From NCBI GenBank assembly GCA_036429605.1, contig CM071589.1, positions 62,001-126,000 on the forward strand: a DNA stretch of 64,000 bases. Direction: 5' to 3'. The translations under genes and the position numbers were made by a program. This DNA is from Cladobotryum mycophilum. Taxonomy: Eukaryota > Ascomycota > Sordariomycetes > Hypocreales > Hypocreaceae. A model generated the notes under the pieces. That model was not told where the DNA came from. It was given only the letters and a program-made list of their open reading frames with translations, and made no database searches. Below are positions 9,526 to 21,200 of the stretch, in pieces. Numbering within the stretch: position 1 is the stretch's first letter; each line of letters begins with the position of its first letter.

Positions 9526-10448
9526 TGTTAAAAGGAAGTAGCCTCTTAGGCATAAAATTCCTTATAGCAATAAGTAATAAGCTTAGTAATAGCTTAATCT
9601 AGAAGGCTTAGTTAGTCTTTTTAAAAGCTTAGGGAAAAATAAGTATTTTAATAAACTAAGTTTTAATAAGATTAGGCTTATAGAATTAATTAACTATTAA
9701 AGCTAAAAGAAAAAAATAAGTTAAAATAAGATATTATATTTAATCTACTAACTAACTAGAAGATAAGAATTTATTTATTATATATAGGAAATATAAATAG
9801 GGTATAGAAAGTAAAAGAATAAGCTAGAATAGCCTATAGAATAATAGAAATAATAGGATTATTGTCTATTGTTAGTGTTGAAATGAACTAGTTAATACCC
9901 TATTAATTAGGTCCTAATAATAAGAAACAATAAGACTATTGTTTCTATTGTTCTCTAGGCTATTCTAGCCTATTCCAGTAGGTTCTAACAATAGACAATA
10001 ATCCTATTGTTTCTATTGTTCTATAGGCTATTCTAGCTTATTCTTTTACTTTCTATGCCCCACTTATATTTCCTATATATAGTAAATAGATTCTTGTCTT
10101 TTAATTAATTAGTAAATTGAATATAATATCTTATTTTAACTTATTTTTTTCTTTTAGCTTTAATAGTTAATTAATTCTATAAGCCTAATCTTATTAAAAC
10201 TTAGTTTATTAAAATACTTATTTTTCCCTAAGCTTTTAAAAAGACTAACTAAGCCTTCTAGATTAAGCTATTACTAAGCTTATTACTTATTGCTATAAGG
10301 AATTTTATATTTAAGAGGCTACTTCCTTTTAACAGTTAGAACCTACTGGAATAGGCTAGAATAGCCTAGAGAACAATAGAAACAATAGTCTTATTGTTTC
10401 TTATTATTAGGACCTAATTAATAGCGTATTAACTAGTTCATTTTAACA
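9526..10448 (+). mobile_element. Solo LTR of family X (outer copy), target of a second X insertion
   Basis: The outer copy starts TGTTAAAAGGAAGTAG at 9526 and ends CATTTTAACA at 10448. It has a 5-bp target duplication AAATA (9521-9525 and 10449-10453) and canonical TG...CA ends. Removing the inner insertion and one copy of its duplication leaves 459 bp. The remainder is AT-rich but less decayed than the surroundings. Confidence 0.85.
9876..10334 (-). mobile_element. Solo LTR of family X (inner copy, inverted)
   Basis: A second 459-bp copy of the same LTR is inserted in opposite orientation inside the outer one. On the plus strand it starts TGTTGAAATGAACTAG and ends CTTCCTTTTAACA. It has a perfect 5-bp target duplication GTTAG (9871-9875 and 10335-10339). 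Because a repeat landed inside its own relative head to head, the region reads as two interleaved long inverted repeats. Confidence 0.88.
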
Positions 10449-10862
10449 AAATAATATAAATTATAGTTAATATAAGTAATAGATTAAAGAAAGGTTAAAT
10501 AATAGATTTAATATATTATAGTTTAGGTATTAAGTCATTAATAAAACATAATTATATTAATAATTAATTAAATATAAAAAAAGATATAGAGTAATATAAA
10601 TAATAATTAAATTTATTATAATTTAAATAAATATAAGATTTTATTTTAATAAAAATAAATTCATAACTTAGTAATTATAATAGATTAACTTAATTTTATT
10701 TAAGTTAATTATAATTAATTATATTATTTAAGATTTTATTATAGTTATATTTTAATAAATAGCTTATATAAGTATTTTAAAAACTAGGTTTAATTTTATA
10801 AATACTATAAGTATAAGGTTAGCTTATTATAGCAACTCTAACATTTTAATTAAAATAATATC

Positions 10863-11269
10863 TGTTAAAAGGAAGTAGTCTCTTAGGCATAAGATTCCTT
10901 ATAATAATAAGCAATAAGCTTATTAATAGCTTATATAAGCTATTTAGTCTAATATAGAAGGCTTAGTTAGTTCTTTTATAAGCTTTGGAAAAAAGATTAT
11001 TTTAATAAACTAATTTTTAATAAGGTTAAGCTTATAGAATTAATTAGTTATTAAGGCTATAAGAGAAAGGAATAGGTTAAAATAAGATATATTTAATTTA
11101 TTAACTAATTAAAAAGCGGGAATTTCTTTATTATATATAAGTAAACTAAATAAAGTAGAGAAAATAAAAGAATAGATTAAAATAGTGTATAAAATAATAG
11201 AAATAATAATTTTACTATTTTATATTATTAAAATCTTATTAATAAAATATTAAGTAGTTTATTTTAATA
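10863..11269 (+). repeat. Third copy of LTR family X, more decayed
   Basis: Starts TGTTAAAAGGAAGTAGTC at 10863 and ends TTATTTTAATA at 11269, where the final CA has become TA. The order of internal blocks matches the outer X copy, with deletions (407 bp). The flanking bases do not give a clear target duplication, so it may be an element end rather than a solo LTR. Confidence 0.7.
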
Positions 11270-11528
11270 CTTGCTTTAATATTAATATAACTTTTCTATT
11301 TTATTAATTAAAATTAAAAAAGATTATACAATCTTTAAAGCTAATAGTTTTAAAAAGTCTTTAAATTTAGCTTTAATTAAAAGTTTAGTTAGACTATTAG
11401 TAATTATTTTAATAGTCTCTTTTAAAAAGGGAATTAAGGCCTTTAGATTATTTTCTTTTATATAACTATATTTAATTAATATTTATTTTATATAGTTATA
11501 TAAGATAGAGTTTTTTATTATTAAAATA

Positions 11529-11972
11529 TATAATATTCCAGGCGTTTTTTAATCACAATAACTTAGATTATAGTTAATTTTACTAATAAATTAAAGTAAT
11601 GTTAAATAATAAAATAAAATATTATAGTTTAGGTATTAAATATTAATAATAAATAATATTATTAATAATTAACTAAATATAAAAAAGAGTTATATAAATT
11701 AGTATATATAATAATTAGGTTTATTATAATTTAAATAAATATAAGGTTTTATTTTAATAGGAATAAACTAATAATTTAATAATTATAATAGATTAAGTTA
11801 ATTTTATGTAAGTTATTAAATATACTCAAGTTAATTGTATTTAAGCTAATTATAATTAGCTATATTATTTAGGGTTTTATTGTAATTATGCTCTAATTCA
11901 TAGCCTATATAGGTGTTATTAAAAGTAGGTTTGGTTCTATGGATAATATAAGTGTAAGATCGGGTTCTTATA
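11529..11972 (+). mobile_element. Solo LTR of family Y
   Basis: Starts TATAATATTCCAGGCGTT at 11529 and ends GGGTTCTTATA at 11972, flanked on both sides by AAATA (11524-11528 and 11973-11977), a 5-bp target duplication. Internal blocks match the other Y copies in order. It is saturated with TpA, consistent with RIP. Confidence 0.75.
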
Positions 11973-11977
11973 AAATA

Positions 11978-12531
11978 GTCTATTTATTATTATAATATAA
12001 GCCTATAAAAGTGTTATAAACTTTTTAATTTTTAAAAGTAAACTAATAATCTATTATATTTCTTTAATAGCTTTTATAATAATTATATATTTTACTTTTA
12101 AAGTAAATAAAACTATTATATTAGTTGCTTATTATTTTAATTAATAGATTCTTTTATTAATTCAATAATATAACTATAAATTTATTTAATAAACGTTTTG
12201 TTCCTTATAAAGTTACTATTATACTACTTAATAAAATCTTAATTATTTAAGCGATTATAATTAATAGTTAAATCTTTTATTTAATTAAAGTAATGAAATA
12301 GCTTTAAAATAATTAATAAATGCTTTTTATTAGAGTTTTAAAAGATTTTAATAAAGAATTATATTATAAAAGCTATATTTAATTTAATTTCCATCATTAA
12401 ATAAATAGTTATATTCATTATAGCTTAAAATAGTATAATATTAATTTTATTTAGTTTATAAAAAGACTTAAATAATCTTTAATTAGTTAATAACCTACAT
12501 TATAAAAGAATATAACTTACCTTTTAATTAA
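11978..12531. other. AT-rich desert
   Basis: No gene or repeat boundary recognised. The segment may include decayed internal retrotransposon sequence, but no motif survives that I would defend. Confidence 0.4.
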
Positions 12532-12967
12532 TATAATAACTTAACCTTACATTTATATTATCCATAAATGTATACCCACTTTTAATAATACCTGTATAAG
12601 CTATTAATAAAAACATAATTATAGTAAAACCTTAAATAATATAACTAATTATAATTAATATATATAAAAGAATATAAGCTAATATATATAATAATTAAGT
12701 TTATTATTATTATTAAATTATTAGTTTATTTTTATTAAAATAAAATCTTATATTTATTTAAATTATAATAAACTTAATTATTATATATATTAGTTTATAT
12801 TTTCTTATATATATTTAAGAAATTATTAACTTATAATTATTTATTATTAATAATTAAATACTTAAACTATAATATATTAAGCCTATTTTTTTAACCTTAC
12901 CTTAATTTACAACTAATATTAAATACAATCTAGGTTATTGTAATTAGGAAATGCCTGGAATGTTACA
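12532..12967 (-). mobile_element. Solo LTR of family Y, inverted
   Basis: On the plus strand it begins TATAATAACTTAACC and ends GCCTGGAATGTTACA, the complement of the Y start with the CA terminus still intact. The flanks are ATTAA on the left and GTTAA on the right, a possible 5-bp target duplication differing by one transition. Confidence 0.7.
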
Positions 12968-13544
12968 GTTAATTAAGCTAAAGAATTCTATAGTTCTTCT
13001 TATATAGTGCTTTTAAAGTAGTTTAAATTATTTTTCTTTACTTTCTTAGAATTTAAAACTTTAAGCATAAGAATATTAGGCTTTTATTTTTAATAATATA
13101 GATTTTATTTATAGTCTTTGTTAATTTAATTATTTTAGCTAAGTTTTGTTTTATAATTAAATAATTATTAATATAAGTTATTATAGAAATAGTCTTTATT
13201 TTATTATATAAGGTAATTGAATTAAAAGTTAAAGGTTTAAAGCCTAGCTATTAGCTTAAGCTAATTAAAGCTTATAGTTACTCTTTAGTCTATTATTTTA
13301 CCCTATATAGAACTTTTAATGCTAAATAATTTAATTAATCGTTTTATATAGTTTAATTTACTTAATATAATCTTAGTCTTTATATTAGTTTTAATAATAT
13401 ATTTTTAAAAATATTTTAAAAGTTTTAAAGAAATAATGCTTTTTAATACTTTATTTATAAGAAAACCTTTATAAAATTAATTTATTTAATCTTTGAGTTA
13501 TAAAGGACTATCAGGGCTATTATTAATTATTAAATAGTAAAAAC
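12968..13544. other. AT-rich desert
   Basis: AT-rich with no recognised feature. Confidence 0.4.
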
Positions 13545-13767
13545 TATAATAAATTAAGTTAAATTTATTTAAATTATTATATATAGTTAACCTTATTGTA
13601 TTTAAGCTATTAAATATACTTAAGTTAATTTTATTTAAGTTAATTATAATTAATTATATTATTTAGGATTTTAGTATAATTATATTTTAATAAATAGCTT
13701 ATATAAGTGTTATTTAAAAGTAAGCCCAGCTCCATGAATAACATAAGAAACAAGTTAGGTTATTATA
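13545..13767 (+). repeat. Fragment of LTR family Y (3' part)
   Basis: Matches the 3' half of family Y, including the duplicated TTAAGTTAATTTTATTTAAG block, the ATAGCTTATATAAGTG block, and the terminal AGTTAGGTTATTATA. Confidence 0.55.
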
Positions 13768-14864
13768 TTTTAACTATTAACTTTGTTTAAAACTTAAAAG
13801 TTTTATTATTTTAATTCTTTTTAGTTTTTAGAATTAATTAAATAATAATAAGTTCTTTATTTTTAAATAAATCTTATTTATTTAAAAAAGTAAATATTTA
13901 TTATTTAATATATTACTTAAATTATTAGTATATAGCGTTTAGTTATTTTTTATATAAGGACTTGTTAAGGTTGAGTTATAAGTATTAGGCTTATCTTGTA
14001 TAAAGAAATTCTTAGTTTTAATAGCCTTAATAAATTAAAGTAAATTAGCCTTAATAATATTTGAATCTATAAGATTAAATATTATAAGATTTTATAAAAT
14101 ACTTATATTTTTATTTAAAAGCAAAAAGCTAATATTAGTTTCTAAGGTATTTAATATAAAAGGTAAGTTTAAAATATGTTAATTCTTTAGCCTTTAAATT
14201 ACTTTTCTTTCATATTAAGCTACATAGTAAAAATCCTTTTTAATAGTATTAAAGTAAAGAATACTCTAAATTATCTTTGCTATGTTTTTAAGAAGCTAAA
14301 ACTAATATAATCTAGTTTTTAAGACTATAAATAAGCTAGTTTTAATACTTTATTTTTGTTTTTAAGCTTTTTAATTATTAAAAAGTCAAAGGTCTTTAAA
14401 ACCTTTTTATTTAAAAGCTTTAGGTTTTTTAAAATTAGCCTTTTCTTAATTAAAGCTATTTTAAATTTTATAACTAAAGATTTCCTAATATCTTTTAACC
14501 TTTAATTAATTAAAAACTAACATCTTAACCTTTATAAAGCTATAAGATATACAGACTAGTTTTAAAAAAGTCTTTTCTTTTATAGTTTAAAAGATAGTAT
14601 ATTTTTAAAAGTTAAATAATACAATTATATTATTTTTATTAATATATAATATATTATAGCTAATATACATTTTTATTTTATAATACTTAAATTAGTTATA
14701 TAACTTAATATTAAATTTAAAATAATATAAAATGTCTTAAAGTTTTATTTTTATTTTTTATATGTTTTTAAATAACATTTACTTTTTTTTAAAAAAGGAA
14801 AATAAACTAAGTAAAGCTTTTAAATTAAAGATTTCTTTATTAGCCTTATAATTAATTTAATAAC
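13768..14864. other. AT-rich desert
   Basis: About 1.1 kb of AT-rich DNA. Repeated CTTTTTAA and TTTTAAAAAG strings suggest a decayed coding repeat, but no protein motif can be read in either strand. Confidence 0.4.
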
Positions 14865-15078
14865 CTAATTATAACGTTCTAGGCATTTCTTAACACAGAT
14901 AACTTGAATTATAGTTAATGTTAGTAGAAAATAAAAGTAAGATTAAGTAATAAATTAAATATATTATAATTTAAGGATTGGATTATTTATAATAAATAAG
15001 TACATTAATACTTATTTAAATATATAAATTAAATATAAGTTAATATATATAATAATTAAATTTATTATAATTTAAATA

Positions 15079-15490
15079 ATATTATTATAGGAAGCAAACA
15101 ATAGCAGCGCGAAGCTAAAAGTAAGTCTATATTAAACTTATTAATAGGTAATATATTAAAAGAAATAATAGTATAAATATAAGGCTCCTATAACTAATCA
15201 CGGTTAAAAGGGTTTTATAGTCCAGGGGCCTTATTGATTAGGAATACTAATAATACTAAAAACTTAATAAGTTTTTCCTAAAATAAGACTAATAAACTAT
15301 AAAATAGCCAGTTAATAATAGTAGGAGCTTATACTAATTTAAATATAATAATATAATATATATAATATAATAGAGCTTTTTCTTCTAGTATATGGGTTTT
15401 GTTTTTTGTTTTTTTATAATAGTAAAAGAACTAAGGCCCTATTAAATAGGATAAGTGAATTAGTATAATAATAATAATAACAATAATAAT
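15079..15490 (+). mobile_element. Family Z: 412-bp insertion with an (AAT)n tail and 12-bp target duplication
   Basis: The segment is flanked by exact copies of ATAATTTAAATA (15067-15078 and 15491-15502), continuous in the Y consensus without it. It ends in an AATAATAATAACAATAATAAT-type tail, suggesting target-primed retroposition. A related 3' part recurs at about 34540-34745. It contains AATAGCAGCGCGAAGC near its start and CTAAGGCCC near its end. I see no coding sequence and no convincing pol III promoter, so the family is unidentified. Confidence 0.65.
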
Positions 15491-15647
15491 ATAATTTAAA
15501 TAAATATAAGATTTTATTTTAATAAAAATAAATTAATAATTTAATAATTATAATAAATTTAATTAATTTTATTTAAGTTATTAAATATATTTAAATTAAT
15601 TTTATTTGTATTAATTATAATTAGTTATATTATATAAGCTTTTACTA

Positions 15648-15723
15648 GGAGGGAGTGGCGCAGTGGTAATAGCGCTTGGTGACCTATCTCGAAAGGTCGT
15701 GGGTTCGAATCCTGCCTCCCTCA
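15648..15723 (+). other. tRNA-derived head of the SINE (not a functional tRNA)
   Basis: GAGGGAG at 15649-15655 pairs with CTCCCTC at 15716-15722, followed by a discriminator A. A GCGC/GCGC D stem and a GTGGG/CCTGC T stem with a TTCGAAT loop are visible. The anticodon arm does not fold into a standard 5-bp stem with a 7-nt loop, so this is a pol III promoter rather than a working tRNA. Confidence 0.75.
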
Positions 15724-16195
15724 CACTAAGGATAAGTTTTGCTTTGGCTGTGGCAAATTAGCTTATCCTTAGATTACCCGAAGCCTGATTGTTAGAAAGG
15801 CAGCACTAGAAGCAGGATTGGTTCCCCTGCTTCTTCACCAATAGCAGAGCTTATACGAGGTAGGCTCTGCATGGAAAAACAATATCCCGCAGTACTAACA
15901 AGGATCCTTGCAGAAGGGCTATGCCTAAGAAAGGGCTATGCCTGGTAAGGAATTTGAAGGTCAAGGGAAAAACTAGTTGTGTGTGCCCTTAGGGGCCAGG
16001 GCAAAGGGGTATACATAAAGCGTGGGAATAGGAGTAAGGAAGCTGTATATTTAGAAAAAACACCATTACTTGTACTGCCAGCTTGAAGGCTGGCCAGCTA
16101 GCTGCTATATTAGTACTCTTAGAGTCTAGATAGTTAGGTAGCCGCTTCATAGGCCTCCGGCCTCCATAAGCGTAATGAATGAAAAAAAAAAAAAA
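15648..16195 (+). mobile_element. tRNA-headed SINE with poly(A) tail
   Basis: A 548-bp GC-balanced insertion sits in AT-rich DNA, flanked by a 12-bp target duplication AAGCTTTTACTA (15636-15647 and 16196-16207). The head is tRNA-like with an A box (TGGCGCAGTGG) and a perfect B box (GGTTCGAATCC), so it should be transcribed by RNA polymerase III. The body has no long open frame and includes tandem GGGCTATGCCT copies near 15930. The tail is about 16 A residues. The long duplication and the tail indicate LINE-assisted retroposition. It shows no sign of RIP, so it is probably recent. Confidence 0.9.
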
Positions 16196-16418
16196 AAGCT
16201 TTTACTATAATTATATTCTAATTATTAATTTATATAAGTATTATTAAAAGTAAGTCTAGTTCTATAAGTAACTTAAGTATAAGATTAAGTTATTATACTA
16301 ATATAATTAATTTTTTATTTTTTTAAAATATTAACTATATAAAATTAAAAATTAATTTAATATTTTAATATTTATTTTAATTTTTATTATTAATAGTTTA
16401 ATTAATAAATTATTAAAA

Positions 16419-16903
16419 TATAATAACCTAACTCTACGTCTAGGTTATACACTAAAAAAAGACTTACTTTTAGGAACACTTATGCTTATTATAGTCTAGT
16501 ATAACTATAACAGAACCTTAGATAAGTTAACTAATTATATTACTAATCTAGCTTACCTTTAAAGGATTAGTTTACTAGGTAAACGTAAAATCATTAAATA
16601 AGCAAGGAATTACTAGATAAACGTAAAGCTATTAAGTAATTATGATAATTATTAAATAATTAATTTATTTTTATTAGAATAAACCTTATATTTATTTATA
16701 TTATAATAAATCTAATTATTATATATATTAGCTTATATAACTTTTTTATATATTTAATTAATTATTAATATAATTATTTATTATTAATAATCTAATACTT
16801 AAACTGTAATATATTAAACCTATTATTTAACCTTGCTTTAATCTATTACTAATATTAACCATGATCTAGGTTATCCTTGTTAGGAAACGCCCGGAATGTT
16901 ATA
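16419..16903 (-). mobile_element. Solo LTR of family Y, inverted, divergent subfamily
   Basis: On the plus strand it begins TATAATAACCTAACTCTACG and ends CGCCCGGAATGTTATA. It carries an extra block with repeated CTAGGTAAACGTAAA / CTAGATAAACGTAAA units that is absent from most Y copies but related to the copy at 33845-34227. No clear target duplication. Confidence 0.6.
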
Positions 16904-18253
16904 GTTATATTAATCAAGTATAATAAATTTAAATAAAATCTAGTTAAATAGGCTAAATAGCTTAAATAAAATTATAATGATTTAATTATAGATTTATCTT
17001 ATATACTAAAAAATATCTTATTTTTCATAAGATTTATACTTATTATTATTTAATATAATTATAATAAAGCTTTAATAAAGTTAATTAATTAAGTATATTA
17101 ATCTAGCTTACTTTAAAAGATTAATTTATAAATAAGTAAACCTACAATTATTAAATAATTAATTTACTTTTATTAAAATAAACCTTATACTTATTTAAAT
17201 TATAATAGATTTAATTATAATATATATACTTTTATATATATTTAAATAACTATTAAGAATATTATCTATAATTAAGATTTATAACTTATAAAGTGTTAGC
17301 TTATAATATTTTAATAAAGCTTTAAATATTCTAATTAAATATAATAAACTTAAGAATATAAAAAAGGTTTAACTTATAAAAACATAATATTATAATTTAT
17401 TAAAATCTTTATTATTATATATTTTATTTTTAAGATCTTTTAACTTCTAGTTAATAAAATATTATAATTATTAATAGCCTTGAAAATTATTAACTATCCT
17501 ATAGTTTATTAATATAATACTAAACCCTTATATAACTTAATTATTAACAGGTCTGTTAATAAAAGAGATAGTAAGGTTAAGGATAGTAAGATAAGAAAAT
17601 ATTATATAATTTAAATACTATAGTTATTATATTAAAATATTAAATAGCTTAGAAAATGAATTAAAACATAGTATTATATACTATAAAAGAACTATTTATA
17701 TTAATTATATAATGTATTAAGTTTATTTAAATTACAATAGAAGAATATGTTCTATTTAACTGGAGACTTACCTTTTCTACTCTACTAATATAATTTTCAT
17801 AGAGCGCGTTGATTTTAAATCCACGGGTGCCTGTGGGCCTATGGGCTCCTATTAATTGGCAGCTTAGCAAGATGTAGGTTAGACTTAGGAGACTTTACTA
17901 ATCAAGACTTGAATGAAAACTATTGTATCGTTCGGACTGAGGCACGAATTAAGGCACAGATAGTTCATTATGCGGAGGAATCTCTGCAGCTACATAGCTA
18001 CGAGGAGGAAATTACAGGTTAGGTAACCAACACGTAATCTAAGGTCATTGGAATAACCGTCCAATAATTTCTGACCTTATTGGGTCGGCTAACGTTATTT
18101 GGCGGAACAGCAAGATCAGAAGCGGAAATCGGCTGAAATCACAAATGCCTGCGGTGCACTTAGTGTAGAGGTTAAGATAAGCCACGCACTATATGAGCCA
18201 CAAGCCCCGCCACAAGGTAGCCTGTGCGGAAAGAAATTTGAACTAAAACATGC
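16904..18253. other. Edge of the AT desert and upstream region of the fusion gene
   Basis: AT-rich to about 17750, then an abrupt return to balanced composition. The stretch from about 17800 to 18253 probably holds the promoter and leader of the downstream gene. I see no independent gene. Confidence 0.45.
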
Positions 18254-21200
18254 ATGTGGATGCTTATTTCGCACTCTACTGTACCAAACTCGTGCCGAGC
18301 TAACATGGCGACATTGAATTCCCTAAAGTGCGCCCTCAGGCGGAAAGCCACAGCGTTGACATCGTCCTCAGAGCAGCAGCCGTTATCTGACACACAGTAC
18401 AGCGCTGGCTTCGACACCTTGGTGCAGGGCTCGGCATGGGAGACGTATCAAGACTTCATTATCCCTCAACTATCTCAGCTGCTAACTGCTCTCCTCAACT
18501 CGCGCATCCATATCTCAGTGCTGGAGATAGGACCCGGCCCGAAGAGCATACTTGGACATCTGCCCGACCATTTGAGACGGAGGATCACGAGATACACTGC
18601 ATTTGAGCCTAACGACTTATTTGCTACAAGATTGGAAGAATGGCTTTCCTCTGTCTCGGAGACGGAGTCCCCGCTGCCCTGCTTGAAAAGCCCGCCTGAC
18701 ATCCATCGAACCCCGTTCGTTTCGGAAAGTAACACAAAGAGCGGCACTGGCACTGGTACGAACTATGGCGACCAAAAATTCGATGTTATTCTATTCTGCC
18801 ACAGCATGTACGGCATGAACCCCAAACATAGGTTCATCGAAAGAGCGCTAGAAATGCTTGTCGAGCGGTCGGAAGGTGGATTGGTGGTGGTTTTCCATCG
18901 CGAAGGGGCTCTGCACTTGGACGGCTTAGTGTGCCATCGAACGGCTTCTTTCCCTGCTGGAGTTATTCGCGTGGTAAATGATGATGAGGCGCTGGATTGT
19001 TTTGCTCCTTTCATTGCGGGGTTTGTCATGCAGGATACGGGCGTGGATAAGGCTACCCGAGTTGAGTGGCGCAAGGTGTGCCGCGCCTTGGGCCGCCGCG
19101 AGGAAGCCTACCCAAACCATCTCTTGTTCAGCTCGCCCAATACCATGATGGTCTTCACCCAACATGCGACCGCATTACCAGAGCTAACGGCGCAGGTGCC
19201 ATTGGAGAAGGGAGACAAGACGGTTAAAAACCTGGAAGCTCGCCTCCACCGTCCCGCCTCGATTATTAGGCCGACCGAGGTGCGACACGTCCAACAGTGC
19301 ATTCGATGGGCTCTGGAGCACAAGGTCGGCCTAACCGTCCTCGGCGGGGGTCACAGCGGCCACTGTCTCCGGTCCAACGTCGTGTCCATTGACATGGGCG
19401 CCTTTGACCAAGTACACATTCTCACGGCCGGGGAGGATGGAGGGAAATCTGGTTCCGACTCCGGTTCTTTGGTCGTCGCCGAGGCCGGCTGTAAGACGGG
19501 GGATATAATCCGGAAGACCATGGCAGCGGGTGTGACTGTGCCCTTGGGGGCTCGCCCAAGCGTAGGCGCGGGGTTGTGGCTACAGGGTGGCATCGGGCAC
19601 CTTGCCAGGCTTCGTGGGCTTTCGTGCGACGCAGTTGTCGGTGCTGTCGTGGTCAGCGTCGACTCTGGCCAGGTTTTCTGTATCGGCCGTGTACCAAGCC
19701 AATACCAGCCGGCTGGTGCTGTGCGCCCGGAAAATGAAACCGAGCTGTTATGGGCGATGAAAGGCGCCGGGACCAACTTTGGCATCGTAATCAGCGTCAC
19801 TTTCGAGGCTTCTGCGGCTCTAGTCTATTCGGTTCGAAACTGGGTTATCCCGCTAAGCAACAGCCTCGAGGCACATCTCAGGCTTAAAGACTTTGACAAT
19901 TTAATCGCCAGGGAGCTCCCCGGAACTGTTCTGCGGACGCGTATCTGTACTGGGACGACAACCAACTGCATCTTGGCGTAACTATGCTTGAATGTTCCAC
20001 GACTAAGCTTGCACTTGAGACACGCACGCCTACGCCTGCGTCTATAAATGCAGTCTTGGGGCCGGAGGACAATTTCACGGTCACGGACGGCGTCGGTTTG
20101 TTCGAGACCGAGATGTACATGTCCGGAATGCACGGCGGGCACAGTGGAGGTAAGACCTCCTCTTTCAAGCGATGTTTGTTCTTAAAACGTATCGGAACGG
20201 CAGTGAACATTGCCAACATCTTAGTGGCAGCCGTTGAGACTCGCCCCTCGCCACTCTGCTATCTCCATCTGCTGCAGGGTGGAGGAGCGGTTGGCGATGT
20301 GGCGGCCGATGCCACTGCGTTCGGTTGTCGAGACTGGGATTTTGCCTGCGTATTAACTGGCGTCTGGCCCCGCGACCAAGATAGAACCAAAACCGCTGAA
20401 GATGTTGTACAATGGGTTTACAACGTTGCCCGGGATTTGTTGCCCTTTAGTAGTGGAGCTTACGGCGCCGACCTCGGGCCGGACCCCAGAGACGCCGCGC
20501 TGGCGGCCAAGGCTTTTGGACCAAACGGGCGGCGCCTAGCTCGCCTCAAACACAGCTCGGACCCGCGTAATATTCTGGCCTACGCCTGCCCGCTCCCAAA
20601 AGCGCCGATGGAACAGAAACTTATTATTCTTGTCACGGGCGAAAGCTGCGCTGGCAAAGACTATTGCGCCGATATTTGGGTCTCCGTGTTTACAACATGT
20701 ACCCACAGAAACCTCACAGCACGTGTAGTCAGCATTAGCGATGCGACCAAGCGAGAATACGCGGCGGCTACTGGTGCTGACCTGAACCGCCTGCTTTGGG
20801 ACCGTGCCTACAAGGAACAACACCGGCCAGCGTTGACGACATTTTTCCAGGGCCAGGTGCGGCAACGACCTCGGCTGCCAGAAGAGCATTTTCTGAGTGT
20901 AGTGTACAGCGCCGTAGATGTGGATGTGCTACTGATCACTGGGATGAGAGACGAGGCACCGGTCGCAGCCTTGTCGCATTTGGTACCAGACAGCAGACTG
21001 CTCGAGATCCACGTCAAAGCTAGCGAAGAGACGAGGCGGATTCGCCGGAGGTATCACGGCGCTGATAATGGTGAGGACAAGGACGGTAACATGGGCAGGC
21101 CGAATTTAACGTCCTTGGACCACCGCCCCAGTCTCATCTTCGCCAATGACACGATCGGGGACGAGGCAGCAAAAAGGTTCGCTGAACACTCCCTGGTTCC

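Larger units (their letters stand above)
9494..10831 (+). mobile_element. Solo LTR of family Y, split by LTR family X
   Basis: Family Y begins TATAACATTCCAGGCGTT at 9494 and ends AGCTTATTATA at 10831. The original ends were probably TG...CA, changed by C-to-T mutation. It is interrupted at 9526 by the X-family LTR complex and resumes at about 10454. The five bases outside are ATAAC and GCAAC, which differ only by transitions and may be a decayed 5-bp target duplication. No internal retroviral genes accompany it, so it is a solo LTR. Confidence 0.6.
14870..16297 (+). mobile_element. Solo LTR of family Y carrying two later insertions
   Basis: Starts TATAACGTTCTAGGCATT at 14870 and ends TAAGTTATTATA at 16297, with a perfect 5-bp target duplication CTAAT (14865-14869 and 16298-16302). 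Two insertions split it: a 412-bp tailed element at 15079-15490 and a SINE at 15648-16195. The remaining Y sequence is collinear with the other copies. Confidence 0.82.

Noticed and set aside
15648..15723. A genuine tRNA gene
   Set aside because: The anticodon arm does not fold properly, and the sequence is fused to a SINE body with a poly(A) tail and target duplication.
5183..17750. CRISPR-like or centromeric array in the AT-rich repeats
   Set aside because: Repeat spacing is irregular and the copies have transposon ends with target duplications; there are no regular spacers or tandem satellites.
18099..18317. 72-codon plus-strand frame before the fusion gene
   Set aside because: It overlaps the methyltransferase start in another frame and has no family features.
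19351..19800. 149-codon minus-strand frame inside the FAD oxidase
   Set aside because: Shadow of the GC-rich coding strand; the plus strand carries the real motifs.
19910..19990. An intron instead of a frameshift in the FAD oxidase domain
   Set aside because: Coding similarity is continuous on both sides of the C run and no usable donor and acceptor pair spans it; a single missing base explains it exactly.
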